Shown here: positions 22,945 through 34,053 of the stretch, piece by piece
Layout of the letters: the number at the start of each line of letters is the position of its first letter
Numbering within the stretch: position 1 is the stretch's first letter
NCBI GenBank assembly: GCA_023627715.1
Contig: JAMAHW010000006.1
Coordinates: 124,001-188,000 of the forward strand
Origin: Periconia sp. R9002
Taxonomy: Eukaryota > Ascomycota > Dothideomycetes > Pleosporales > Periconiaceae
Direction of reading: 5' to 3'
DNA: 64,000 nucleotides
The notes under the pieces: model-generated
Told to the model about the DNA's origin: nothing
What the model saw: the letters and a program-made list of their open reading frames with translations, nothing else
The model's database searches: none
Position numbers and translations under genes: made by a program

Positions 22945-25101
22945 ACTGGTATTTCAAAAGCGAAAGGAGGAGGAAATACGAAGTGGGAGAGAGATGGGGG
23001 AAGGAGTTCTCTTTGCTTTTCCTTTTCCTTTTTGTTGTGTGAAGGAAGGTTGAAGGTATGTGAGTGGGGTATCAAGTCGAGTCGGATAGGAGTACTTAAA
23101 TAATCATATTCGTGCATCCATCTCTGACAAGGTTTGATCTCATCATTCGAAATGCTCTAACACAACCTTCAATCCCAGTGCCATGCATACCCACGAATAA
23201 AATTTTCTTTTCTTTCCTCAACAACACATTCTTGCTCCTTGTTCCTTCACTCCGATTTCTACCGGCGAAAATAAAGGTTACGGAAGTCCAAATCAGGAAA
23301 GAGAAAGCTTAAACTTCATCACCTAAAAATCATCCACGCCTACCGTAACTCAACAACCGATTATTACTTTCAGCCACCAATTTGTTTTTCTTTATCCCCA
23401 TCGTTTCCTAGTCTTCTTTGCTAAGCTCGAAGTGATATTGGGGGTTTAATTTTACCTGACCTCCAGGAATGCGTCTCACATCGCGACTTTCCTACGAGAT
23501 AATTCTTATTTAGTGATACTTAACAGAGAAGCTCTTTCACAACATCAACGCACGCCCAAATCGTGGGCTCATGGACTAGCTACGCAGACCTATTTAAACC
23601 TTAAAAAAGCTTAATGCCAAAAACAGAACACTCCACAACAAAAAGCAAACAAAAAAAGGGGTACCTCGATAGTACCACCCAAGAAACCCAACACTCATCA
23701 AATCCAGAACCAAAACACGCCCCTTCATCTCAATAACATTTCCTTCCTCTTTCATCAAACCTTATTCCACGCGCACGCGCACACACCACCTTCGCACGTA
23801 CAACACCACAATCCTCGTCCATAACGACATCAGGGTGTTTATACAGCGGGGTGCCGGAAATAGACAACCCAATCGAACGATGACGTGCGAAGAGAGATCG
23901 CGTTAGTAAAACTTACCAACTACCAATTCATCTCCGCCTGCTCACGCGCGCACACACAGTGCCCCAAAACCTCTCTCCTTTTCTCAACTCTATTCATCTT
24001 CATCATTATCATCGACATCATGATCAATCCACCCCATCCATCAACTCAAACTTACCCAATCCCCGAAACGCAAAACCAAGGCAATAGCTGATGACGAGTT
24101 CGAGGTGTACCAGGTTGCACAAAAAAGGCACAACAAAAAAAGAAGAGAATGAAGAAAAAGCCTGAACCACCACCAAACAACAACCGACTCAGGTCGGTGC
24201 CACGTTCCCAAGTACCATGTACCATACCAACCCACAACCCTCAATGCCTGCCGGCAAAGCAACACAACCCAGACACACACACACACACACACACCTACCC
24301 CGAACATTCCCAATCCTTCAACCACTCCGATCAAGCATCCAAACCTCAAACCAAGAAAATCGTCCTCGTCATCATCTCTCACTTTCTCCGATCAAGACAC
24401 CACACCGTGGTCCGCTCGCTCCCCACCAATATCACACATCCAGTCCAATCCATTACACACACAATCTAGCCTTCCTTCCGCTACAGCACACACGTACCTA
24501 CGCAACTAAACCCTCGCCAATCTCCAATCTTTCTCAGTAACCTTAACTAACACCGAGATTAACTCCTCCCCCTCTTTCCGCCAAGAAAGACCAACCCGCG
24601 GGCGCACGCACGCATGTACGCGCGTGGATGACACGTGTAGCGTTGAAGTCTTCTGTCTGTTTGTCTGCCGGCATAAGGTAAGGTAATGTATGTATTATGC
24701 CAGTAGGTTGGGAAAAGCATGGGTGAGGTAGGTTTAGACTTTGTATCGCCTGCATCTAACTTTAACGTGGGCCACGCGAAAGTTTATATATGGGGATTTG
24801 AACTGGGGCCGATGGAGTAATGACGATTTTTTGGGCGAAGAGGACATGGATGAGTAACTAGGGGGGGTAATGGGGGATTTGATTGAAAAGGTATTTGAGG
24901 GAAGTCTCGCTGTTTTTAACTTCTCCTTTTTTTTCCTTCTTTAACGCTTCGTTCATTTGTGTATATTCCCGTCTGTCTTTCATTTTCCGATTGATCTTGT
25001 TCATCGCGGGGAAGTAAGAGTTGGAAAAGGGAACAAGGTAAGGTAAAACAAAAGAAGAAGAACAGAGACTTTTCCACGATTCAAAGCAAAGCGAAACCAC
25101 A
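22945..25101. other. Intergenic region, no gene seen
   Basis: 3' UTR of the membrane protein gene on the left and promoter of the oxidase gene on the right. C/A-rich sequence with an (AC)n tract at about 24273-24294. Open frames are low complexity. Confidence 0.55.
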
Positions 25102-26780
25102 ATGTACTTCCCCATCCCAGCAGCCCTATCGCTGCTCCTCCACTTCCTCCCCGCCTCCACCCTCCCCCAATCCTCCACCCCCACAACCCCCTTCGCAAGC
25201 ACGGCCCTCACAAACGCCCTCGCCGTCCTCTCCCCGCGCCTCTCCGAAAACGCCAGTGTCGTCCTCCCCAATGACGCCTCCTGGAACACGTCGCAGACGC
25301 GCGGCTCCTCGCCACGCATCTCGCCCAACTACCAAGCCGTGGTCAACGTCGCTACCGAGGCCGACATTGCGAACACGCTCGCGGCGGCGAATCGGTTTAA
25401 TGTCCCTGTTCTTGCGACGGCGGGGACGCATGGGTGGACAAGGACGTTGAATGGGGTTGAGGGCGGGATTCAGATACGGTTGAGGGGGTTGAATGGGGTG
25501 GTTGTTAATGAGGGGGGGAAGACGGCGACGATTGGGGGTGGGGTACTGCAGTGGGAGGTTACGGGGAAGTTGTTTGAGAAGGGGTTGTATGCTGGTAAGT
25601 TTTGTTGTGGTTGATGGGGATAATCTTTTTTGTTTTCTCTGTTTTACACTGGCTGACGTATGGGGTGTGAGGGATATAGTCACGGGACTTTGCGAATGTG
25701 TGTCCGTTGCCGGACCTCTGCTCGGAGGCGGCCACTCGATCCTCCAAGCCAACCACGGCTTCGCAGCCGACAACCTCGTGTCGGCGCGCGTGGTCCTCTA
25801 CAACGGCACTGCCGTCACGGCATCAACAACCACAAACCCAGACCTGTTTTGGGCGATCCGAGGAGCTGGGCACAACTTTGGCGTTGTGTCGAGCCTGGAG
25901 GTGAAGACGCACGCGATACAGAAATCCTGGACGACGGCGAGTTTCTTCTTCAGGGAGGATAAGCTGGAAGCGCTTTTCGATCTGGTGAACCGGGTCGACG
26001 AGGCGGCGGATCGGTCGCCGAATCTGGTGCTGCTTGGGGTGGTGACTCGGATCCCTCCCATGGATCCCCAGAACGTAAGTCGATCACGCTTGGTGGAGTG
26101 ATACATGTTCGACGTCACGCTAACACACGATGAAGCCTGCCATCATCTACTCGGTGCACTACGAGGGTACCGAACAGGAAGCTGGTCGGTACCTCGATCA
26201 GTTCAGAGCCCTCGGTCCGCTCCGAGCCGTGGTCACGCCCAACGTAACCTACAGCGCCCTCCAGAAGCTATCGGGCAACAGCCTCGAAAGCACAGCATGC
26301 CGCACCAATCTCAACGTCATGGGCAACGGTGCTTCACTACCCACCTGGAACGCGACGGCCGGCCGCGCCGCCTACAATGTCTTCAGCCAGTTGACCGCCG
26401 ACCCGCGTTTCAACTCCTCCGCACTGCTCTTCGAAAACTACGGCATGAACGCTGTTAGATCAGTCGATCCCGCATCCACATCTCTGCCACCGGAGGAGCG
26501 CAAGTTCCCCATCGTGGCAAACCCGACCATCTGGTGGAAAGGGGAAGACCCGCAGACGGAGGCGGATGCGTATTCGTTCGGCAACAGGATACGCGAGGCT
26601 TTCTTCGCGGGCTCGGTGGGCGTCGAGAAGCATGCATACGTGAATTACGCGATTGGGACTGAGACGTTTGGAGAGATGTATGGGTATGAGGAGTGGAGGA
26701 CGACCAAGTTGAAGGGGTTGAAGAGGGCTTGGGATCCGAAGAATAAGTTTGGGTTTTATAACCCCGTGCCCCTTTCGTGA
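25102..26780 (+). CDS. Secreted FAD-linked oxidase of the berberine-bridge-enzyme-like family
   Basis: Predicted 510 aa in three exons: 25102-25594, 25680-26074, 26136-26780. Introns of 85 and 61 bp have CTGAC and CTAAC branch sites. The signal peptide is about residues 1-22 (MYFPIPAALSLLLHFLPAST). A PCMH-type FAD-binding domain follows: PNYQAVVNVATEADIANTLAAANR, then LATAGTHGWT with H110 at the position of the 8-alpha-histidyl FAD link, then GLCECVSVAGPLLGGGHS with C169 at the position of the second, 6-S-cysteinyl link. AIRGAGHNFGVVSSLEVK is the usual second FAD subdomain motif. The C-terminal BBE motif is YVNYAIG...YGYEEWRTTKLKGLKRAWDPKNKFGFYNPV. Such enzymes oxidise sugars, alcohols or alkaloid-like compounds; the substrate is unknown here. 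The first link motif reads GTH rather than the usual GGH. No biosynthetic genes flank it. Confidence 0.92.
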
Positions 26781-28493
26781 GGAAGGAAGGGGTTAATATG
26801 TTTATATTTTGGAGTTGGTAAATATACGTGCGATAGAATTTTGTTCTGTAATAGTTAATTAAGTCGATTTTTCATGTCTGCCTTTCGAGTGTTGAGAATT
26901 GCCAGGGTTGATGGTGCCAATGGACAAGAGAGACAGGCTAAGCTTGTAGTTTACCGCTACAAAATTTATAGGGATGTTTAATTGCATCCATTCGGGAGAA
27001 AAGAAAGGCGGTTTTATGAACTTTCTGAGAGGGCGTTGTTGTGAATTCCTACTGCGTCGATACCGCGAGTAACACAATACTCTACGACAATTATTTCCCA
27101 ATTTCCCATGAATTCCCCGGAAACAAGAGTGTGGATGGTCAATTGAGTCCGATTGAATTACCATTGCTTTCATAGCCAATCATTATGGGGATTGGTGCAT
27201 CCTAGGATTGACTATTAACACAAATCAAAATCTAGATGAACTGTTAACAGGCTATGGAGAGCACCTTGAGAAGTCGTTTAGCAGTATTTCAGAGTAGAGG
27301 GTGCGGTTGACGCCCGTGTTCCAAGCCCAGCCAAAACTGTCCAAGTTTCGATTCCCGCATAACCCCCCGGGCCCGTGCAACGAAAAGTACGCGTAACCAA
27401 GTGATATCAACTTGAGAGATGAAAGGGGCAGGTGCCGCCGGTAAGATGCTGTCTGCGGTTCAGAGACAACTGGTTCTCGCGTCGAAGTGGATATGTCTCG
27501 CGCAAACGTCGGTAATCGCTTCCGTCTCGGGCTGATGATAAGAGAACCGAGAGAGGAATAAGACGGGTGATAATGCGTAAGATATTACCTTACTCTGCAA
27601 GCTTAACACTCGCTTCGCTGCCCCTGCCTTCTGGCCTGTCTGGCAATTGCGTGATGAAAGCGGGATCTCCGGATGCACAGTTCGAAAGGTCAGTGGATCG
27701 TCGTGGGTATGTCGGTTGAAATCTCTCTAGCACTTAAAGGCTAGAAATGAGCAAACCGTGCGAGACGATATGCTACGGGGATCTGGCGAGAAATAGAAGA
27801 CACGGAGAAACAAGCAGCTTAGTGCCAACGGTCGTGAACAAAGACCCTTGCCGCGTCAACGCACGCTAGTTTTGGCTTGTCTTGAAGGAGCAGAAACACA
27901 CTGCATACATGCAACTAGTCGCCGAGACAAGGTGAGCGCAGACGTTACTTTCCTCTACAAATGAGAGACTGGTGACAAGGGCAGAGAGATTCCTCAAGTC
28001 TCAATCTGAGAAGGGCATTGTCTGAGTATCCCTTTCCGTTGTAGTTGTGCTTGCGAGTCGCCTCTTCAGCCTGGGCTGGTTGCACCGAGGGGGGAGGGGC
28101 GTCCATACGAATATCAATCCACAAGCCCCCGATGGACGGGAGTGGCCGGGCTTGCAACGGAGGCGGTTTTGGCAATGCAAGGCAATGCCCCCGTCATATC
28201 TTCTGAGAGAATACCGATGGAATCCGGAAGCTCCTGCCTATCAGCCGGTCTGGAGGGGGTATGACCACGCCGCCTCCCACATAAGTGCTACTCTGCAGCT
28301 TCAATCCGTCTCTTCTCGGCTACTTTTTTCCCCTCATTCTCTTCTCTAGTGGACAAGTCTGCGGTTGGACGTAGAAAACTTGTAAAAAGGAGGTTAACGT
28401 AAGAACAATTGTTACCTGCGAAAGAGATAGTTACACCCAGGGCCAACCAAGGTCGGAAGAGCATACAAGCGTTGTATCAGGTACCTATTGAAC
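26781..28493. other. Intergenic region with one copy of a decayed repeat
   Basis: 3' end of the oxidase gene and promoter of the carbonic anhydrase gene. It holds one copy (27181-27340) of a diverged repeat whose partner is at 30992. No intact gene is seen. Confidence 0.55.
27181..27340. repeat. Diverged dispersed repeat, copy 1
   Basis: Starts CATTATGGGG and ends CAGCCAAAAC. It aligns over about 160 bp with 30992-31150 on the same strand, sharing GCAGTATT, GTGCGGTTGAC and CCAGCCAAAAC blocks. On the minus strand this copy reads FGWAWNTGVNRTLYSEILL then a stop, which may be the tail of a decayed coding sequence. Confidence 0.6.
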
Positions 28494-29536
28494 ATGAGTC
28501 TGGTCGCTGGTAAGTGAGAAGTCTTTTTCGAATTCTTGGTCTACGTTTAAGAAACAAGCGTGTCGTCGCGATTTTTGAAGAATGCGCAGTTTATATCTGG
28601 GGCGGTTGAGTCGTTGGTTATATATATTAAGGGCGTATGGGGCCATGTTCCCCACAGCACGCAAAAAACAGCCCACTTCCCCCCATCCACCACCAGCCAA
28701 GGCCGGCAATTCAGGGCTAAAAGCGTAGCTAACCACCAATCTCGCCTGATTCTCACAGATCCCCTTGATCGCATCTTCGCCGGGAACCGCGTCTACGCCG
28801 AACAAACTGCGCAGAATGACCCGCAGGCCTTCGAGCAGCTCACCAAGGGCCAGTGGCCCGAGATCCTTTGGATAGGCTGCGCCGACAGCCGCGTGCCAGA
28901 GACGACCATTTGCAGCGTCCGCCCCGGCGACATTTTCGTCCATCGCAACATTGCAAACTGCGTCCATGCCGACGACATCAGCTCCGCTTCCGTCGTCGAG
29001 TACGCCGTCGCACACGTCAAGGTGAAGAAGGTGGTGGTTTGCGGGCATACAAAGTGCGGCGGCGCAATTGCCGCCCTCAGCGACGCAGATCTAGGAACTA
29101 CCCTGAACACATGGCTACACCCTGTAAGAGAGTACGTTTACCCTCCCAACTTTCCCTATCCCTTCCCTACTTTCCTTCCAACACATTCTTCGTCTGATCT
29201 CGCGCGCCCGCGAACGGGTGGGCCCGCCACGATCCACGGACCGGTCCAAAATAGCGTCAAAACTAACACTATCCCTCCAGACTGCGCCGAAAACATAAAG
29301 CCGAGCTAGAAAAGCTCTCCGACGACGACGCGCGCGCCGTACGCCTCGCCGAACTCAACGTCCAGTCCTCCCTCGAAGTCCTCAGGCAGCACCCCTCCAT
29401 CAAGAAAGCCATCTCGGAGCGCGGCCTCACGCTGCACGGCATCATCTACGACATCGGCGCCGGCCAGCTGCGCTTGCTGGATGAGAAGGGCGGCGGCAGC
29501 AGCAACAAGTCGTTTGGGCTCTGGAGCCCAAATTGA
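28494..29536 (+). CDS. Beta-class carbonic anhydrase
   Basis: Zinc enzyme that interconverts CO2 and bicarbonate; fungal beta-CAs supply bicarbonate and act in CO2 sensing. Predicted 214 aa in three exons: 28494-28509 (16 bp, MSLVA plus one base), 28759-29131 and 29281-29536. Introns are 249 and 149 bp, the second with an AACTAAC branch site. Zinc ligands C46, H102 and C105 and the Asp-Arg dyad D48/R50 are seen in GCADSRVPE and CGHTKCGG. The C-terminal exon reads LRRKHKAELEKL...NVQSSLEVL...LHGIIYDIGAGQLRLLDEK, standard for the class. No targeting peptide remains in this model, so it is probably cytosolic. An open frame does run upstream of exon 2 without an ATG, so the tiny first exon is the preferred start. 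Core call secure; exon 1 moderately so. Confidence 0.93.
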
Positions 29537-30991
29537 GACAGAACTACGTGAGTTGGGGTTAGGTATCCGGCTTTGAGGATTCGTCCCTGTGGGAGGAACG
29601 CATTATGAATGACGTACGACATGATTTTTAGCAAGGTGTTGTTGGGATTGGTATATGATGCTGTTTGGCTGGTTGGCTTTCATCGCGCTCTTTGCCACTG
29701 AATCCATTTTTTGGGGAAACCAATTCAATATGTCTTATTCGCGTTCATTTCGCAAAATACTCTGTGCCTTTCGAAACTTGTTGTGCTGTCTGCCCTCGTA
29801 ACCACCTCACCTTTCATTTCACAGTTCAGGAATAATAACTTCAACACAGACTCAAGCTCCCATGAACCTACCTCAACATCTCCCTCTCCGTCTTTCATCG
29901 TCGCACGAACAATCCACCCCAACCCCTCTTAACCAGAAACTCCCATTCGATCCCACCTTTTTGTTCAGGGCAAGCTATTCTGAACAATCCCACCATATTG
30001 ATCTCTTCAAGCTGATCTTCTCATCACTTTCTCCTCCTACAGATCCTTCTAATCCCCCTCAAACTCATCTCTAAACTGCCCACATCGACCATCACATACA
30101 CTTTCAATACCTTTCCCTTTCCCTTACCCCCCATACACACATACTACCCCTTTTGCTCCCGGAAAACCCAGTCCCTCCCTCCTAACGAAACACCTCCTCG
30201 AGCTATATCTATCCACCTAACACTCCACACGCAACACACCCACTATTCCACTCTCAATCTTTCCTTTCCTTTCTTTCTCCATCCTTCACTTGCATTTGAG
30301 ACATGGAGAAAGATATTGTAGGATTGAAGATATGTGATATCGTGGCGGAGGAGACGCACAGGAGGTAGTATGTAAGTACAGTAGGGTGAGGTGCATTTAG
30401 TATTAGAGGGAGAGAAAAGAAGGGGAATATTCTTGGGATGTGAAATAATAGAACGCACAAGAGAAAACCGGGCAGGGATGAGTCTTACGGTCGGTGTTGG
30501 GAAACGGTGAAGGGTTCATTAACGCTATACTTTCGTATATGTATATTTGAGTCGAGTGGAGGGGATTGATGGGGATATGTTTTCCTGTGACATACACATT
30601 AACGTCAAAATAGCAGCTCTCTGGTCACTTGAATTACTATAAACGCTAGTCGCAGTGCGGTTATCTTTATCAGGGGTATGCTTTGTAGGCAAGGCTTCCA
30701 GCCTTTTTTCTTGTTATTCTTGTTTTGATTTCGTTTGGGGTCACGGAGGGTTGGTTTTGATAGGTTGATGAAGGAAAAGGTATTTTATTGAGAATAAACA
30801 CAAACAGGGATACCCTTTATATGCCGGTCGTGTGCGTGAATAGTAATCACAGCAAGTCGAGGGAAGTGTTCATGATTACTTGGGGGCGTTTCTGACCTTA
30901 TTGGTCTTCGGGTGATTTGAATAGTCTAGATTTTTCTTGACCCGGAGCGTCGGGTGAACCACTCTGGAGTAAGATGGTTAGTTACTGGTTT

Positions 30992-31150
30992 CATTATGGG
31001 GTTGAGCGCCACTGGGATTACCGGTTGAAAGCAGTCAGACTCTTAAATGACTGTTGGGTGCCTCTGGGAGGTACGTTGAGAGGCTACTGAGCAGTATTCC
31101 AAATCGGAAAGTGCGGTTGACACCCTTTTCCAAACCCAGCCAAAACAGGT
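30992..31150. repeat. Diverged dispersed repeat, copy 2
   Basis: Direct-orientation partner of 27181-27340. It starts CATTATGGGG and ends CAGCCAAAAC, with internal matches GAGCAGTATT and GTGCGGTTGAC. By eye the copies are roughly two-thirds to three-quarters identical with small indels. Confidence 0.6.
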
Positions 31151-31490
31151 AATGTTCTAATAGAGAGTTCTTCCAGTGGCGCATGATTTCTCGTGTGAGA
31201 AAGAAAATGAGGCGAGGAGACTCAACTGTCCAATCATGACCTATCGTCAGTTCATTGATCAAATCCAAACCACTCATGGTACGTACGAACAGTGCCATTT
31301 TACCTTGTAAAAAATATCAATAATTCCAAGATTCCATATCAACTCTAGTACACAGACCAAGACCTAACGCCCAAAAACCTCAAACCAACACCCACCAACT
31401 AACACCATACACAAAGCCCCTGTTCACCGGAACATTAAAAATCCCCGCCTTATCGTACCCACGACCCATATCTGTCGAGTTGCGTCAACG

Positions 31491-31718
31491 TTAAGACCAG
31501 ACTGAAACGCACGTAGTCTCCTCTCCGCCCCCGTTATCCCTCGCCTCCACAATCCGCCCCCCTTTCCCCAGCTCCAGCTCAAACGGTTCCCTCGCCGAGG
31601 AATGCCACGAGCTGACTACTTGGCAAACTCCCTGGTTTCCAAGCTTGAGGCTGAAAGGGCGCTTGCGGTGGCTTGATACATTAGCGTTTCGGATAAGGTA
31701 ATATCTTTATACCTCTTT
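31491..31718 (-). pseudogene. Possible coding relic (terminal exon-like stretch), unknown family
   Basis: On the minus strand, a perfect-looking 3' intron end (GAGCTAAC...ATGCAG) is followed by about 76 codons with coding-like codon choice, for example RKRPFSLKLGNQGVCQVVSS and ELELGKGGRIVEARDNGG, ending at TAA (31493-31491). The fourth codon is a TAA (31709-31707). Further upstream to about 31990 other frames also read like coding pieces (MKKLFTYEKYALPKYPHS; VTRRFQEHKNCPHLYEIK), but they do not join without breaks. I cannot name the family. It could be a dead gene or chance. Confidence 0.3.
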
Positions 31719-34053
31719 CTGCATGTGTATTTGTTAGCTCTGCATGGAACATTTGTGTAAGGGGTTTGGATGAGTGGTTATTTGATGGAGGACTTTGATT
31801 TCGTATAGGTGGGGGCAGTTCTTGTGTTCTTGGAAGCGTCTTGTCACATCATTGGTGAGTATCTTTCTGAGGTTTGTCTAGGTTCAGGCGAGAGTGGTTG
31901 GAGGAGGTTTTGGAAATTTCGAGGCTGTGAGGGTATTTGGGTAGAGCATACTTCTCATACGTGAATAGCTTTTTCATTTGTCAATCCTTTGTCAGTCCTG
32001 CGTAAGTAATGGAAGAGAATTATAAATTGGGGACAATCTAGACTGTTGGTTGGAGATTACTACGCAGTATACGGATGACATATGCAAGACAACATAGCAC
32101 AGGTAGCTATTAGCTTATCTTTTGATTCCCAATCACTACTGATAATAGATCTTGTTTGCTCATCAATAGAATCAGTGAGGATTTTCCGGGCTAACCTTAC
32201 GATGTGGCTGTCCGGCCTCGGATATGAGAGATTGCGGTGATGACTGATCATTTTTGGTGTCGGCGTGACGTCCTCCCATGCAAGGACGCCACGATCGGTC
32301 TTAACTTTAAGGTTACATAGTGGGATACACAAAAAGTGCTGATCGTGGTCTTTCTTATACTGGCTCGCATCAACGGTGTGAAATGTGTGCATCAAAAGTT
32401 ATTGATCAGTGACCCGAAGAAATGGTATTGCACAACGGTTCCCCAATCACCTCGGCCTTACCATTCCTATTTTGTGACCCGCATACGACAGCGAAGCTCT
32501 GAGACTTCATGGTTTTAGGTGGAATTAACGGAGCACCCTCTGACGTATCTGGATAAGTCATCGGACGGGGAAGTGCTTCATATCTTCTGGGGCCGCAATC
32601 GGGCGACTCTGGCCGGGATTTGGGATTCTGTTCCTTGTTTAAGTTACGACATCCAGCTATACGTATGCACGTACGCAAGCCATGCAAGCATACAAGTAGA
32701 TCATCTATAGCTTATAGGACTGGTATGATTCAAAAGGTTGGGGGGGCTGTAAGCACGCTGACATCGACCAGGAGGGTAGAGGTTGAGTAATCAAGGGATG
32801 CATGAAAATATGCACTGGGCCGTAGTGCAGGATTGGAGATGGTGGGAAAAGTATCCGACCATCGTAGTACATTAGCAGTATAAAGTGAGGATAGGCGGTC
32901 AAGATATGGAGAACTCACACCCCCCGGTTGCTTAGGCATCATAGCCTGCCAGCCTCAGCCCTCGTAAATGCTTCAAAGACCAGGCCGTGTTAATTTAAGC
33001 TTATCGCTTACCCGTATTGGGACTAGTAGCGGCTGAACACCAGCCCCAAGGTGAGAAACGAAGAACGAAAAGCGACGTCGGGAACCTTCTACGGTTCATG
33101 TTCCTAGACAAGTGCGATTGAGGCGTGGAGATGCTACTGGATTTGTCCGCCCCTAGACGGCCAAGTCCGATGTCAAAACGACACGAAGAAAGAAAAAAGC
33201 AAGAAAAGGTTGCATAGAAAAAATTTTATACCATCGCCGCCGTGCAGGATAATTGCCTCCACTGTTGAATGAGACGTCTTATCGCAAATACTTGCCCATC
33301 ATCGTCGCCCCCAGTGTTCAAACGGACTTAACTGGATATTCACGCATGCACGCCCTATTGCTGAATGGTGTAAGACCCAGGGACATGGGGTTTTCCTCCT
33401 ACATGATCACCGTTAAGCATCATAATCCCTACGTTAGGCCGTATTGAGTATATGTTAAGGACAAATGTCTTTTCACCTTCAATAGCCGAGTCGCCGAGTT
33501 TCGCCATGAGCCCAGTGTATGCACCACAGCGCCGCCCTCGTGCCCAAAGACGCAGCTTACCTGCTCCCAGCGCACGCATAGCTTACGCCACATCGAAAAT
33601 CTCCTTTTCAGTGATAATCCAGGGTTTTAACCTCGCTTCGGTATGCGCAGCTGAGCTGATTGGTCGTGCCCGACAATTTGTGTCTAGCATCAGTACGTGG
33701 TTTGAGGCTGCAGGCGGAGTCGTATGTTGGGTCGTGCCATCGCTCATGACCGCTAAGTTGATTGTTTATTCTCGTCTGGTTGTTTGGCTATTCTTGTAAT
33801 GTTATGATTCAGCGGTGTCTCCCATTTTAAAGTACTTCACGGATCACGGAAAGGTGATTTGTCTAACCCCGTTTCGGAAACCACCGTTTTTATAATACCG
33901 GTCTGCCTCCCTGAAGCTGAGATGTACATATACCAAGCTCCTCGTGCTCCACTCTATTATATTCCAAATTGAATCCATAATACCACCACTGATTGATTCG
34001 TCATTGTGATTAGAAATCTGAAAAGAAGAGTCAATCCATCTACACACATTGTG

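Larger units (their letters stand above)
29537..34053. other. 4.5-kb gene-poor region with decayed sequence
   Basis: No intact gene is recognised. It contains the second copy of the 160-bp repeat (30992-31150), a coding-like relic on the minus strand (31491-31990) and short open frames such as 32060-32392 (minus) without a known domain. The sequence looks more AT-rich than flanking gene regions. The right end is promoter of the bZIP gene. Confidence 0.5.

Noticed and set aside
27341..27360. tRNA-like B-box (GTTTCGATTCCC)
   Set aside because: It deviates from the consensus. No A-box or cloverleaf can be drawn from the upstream sequence.
28560..28758. N-terminal extension of carbonic anhydrase as a mitochondrial presequence
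   Set aside because: The frame is open but starts with GTG and has no ATG. A donor at 28510 and acceptor at 28758 explain it as intron.
32060..32392. 110-codon open frame on the minus strand
   Set aside because: Has an ATG but no recognisable domain or supporting context in a gene-poor block. It may be chance.
34006..34053. Sixteen-residue N-terminal extension of the bZIP protein
   Set aside because: The first codon is GTG. The ATG at 34054 is the first true start in frame.
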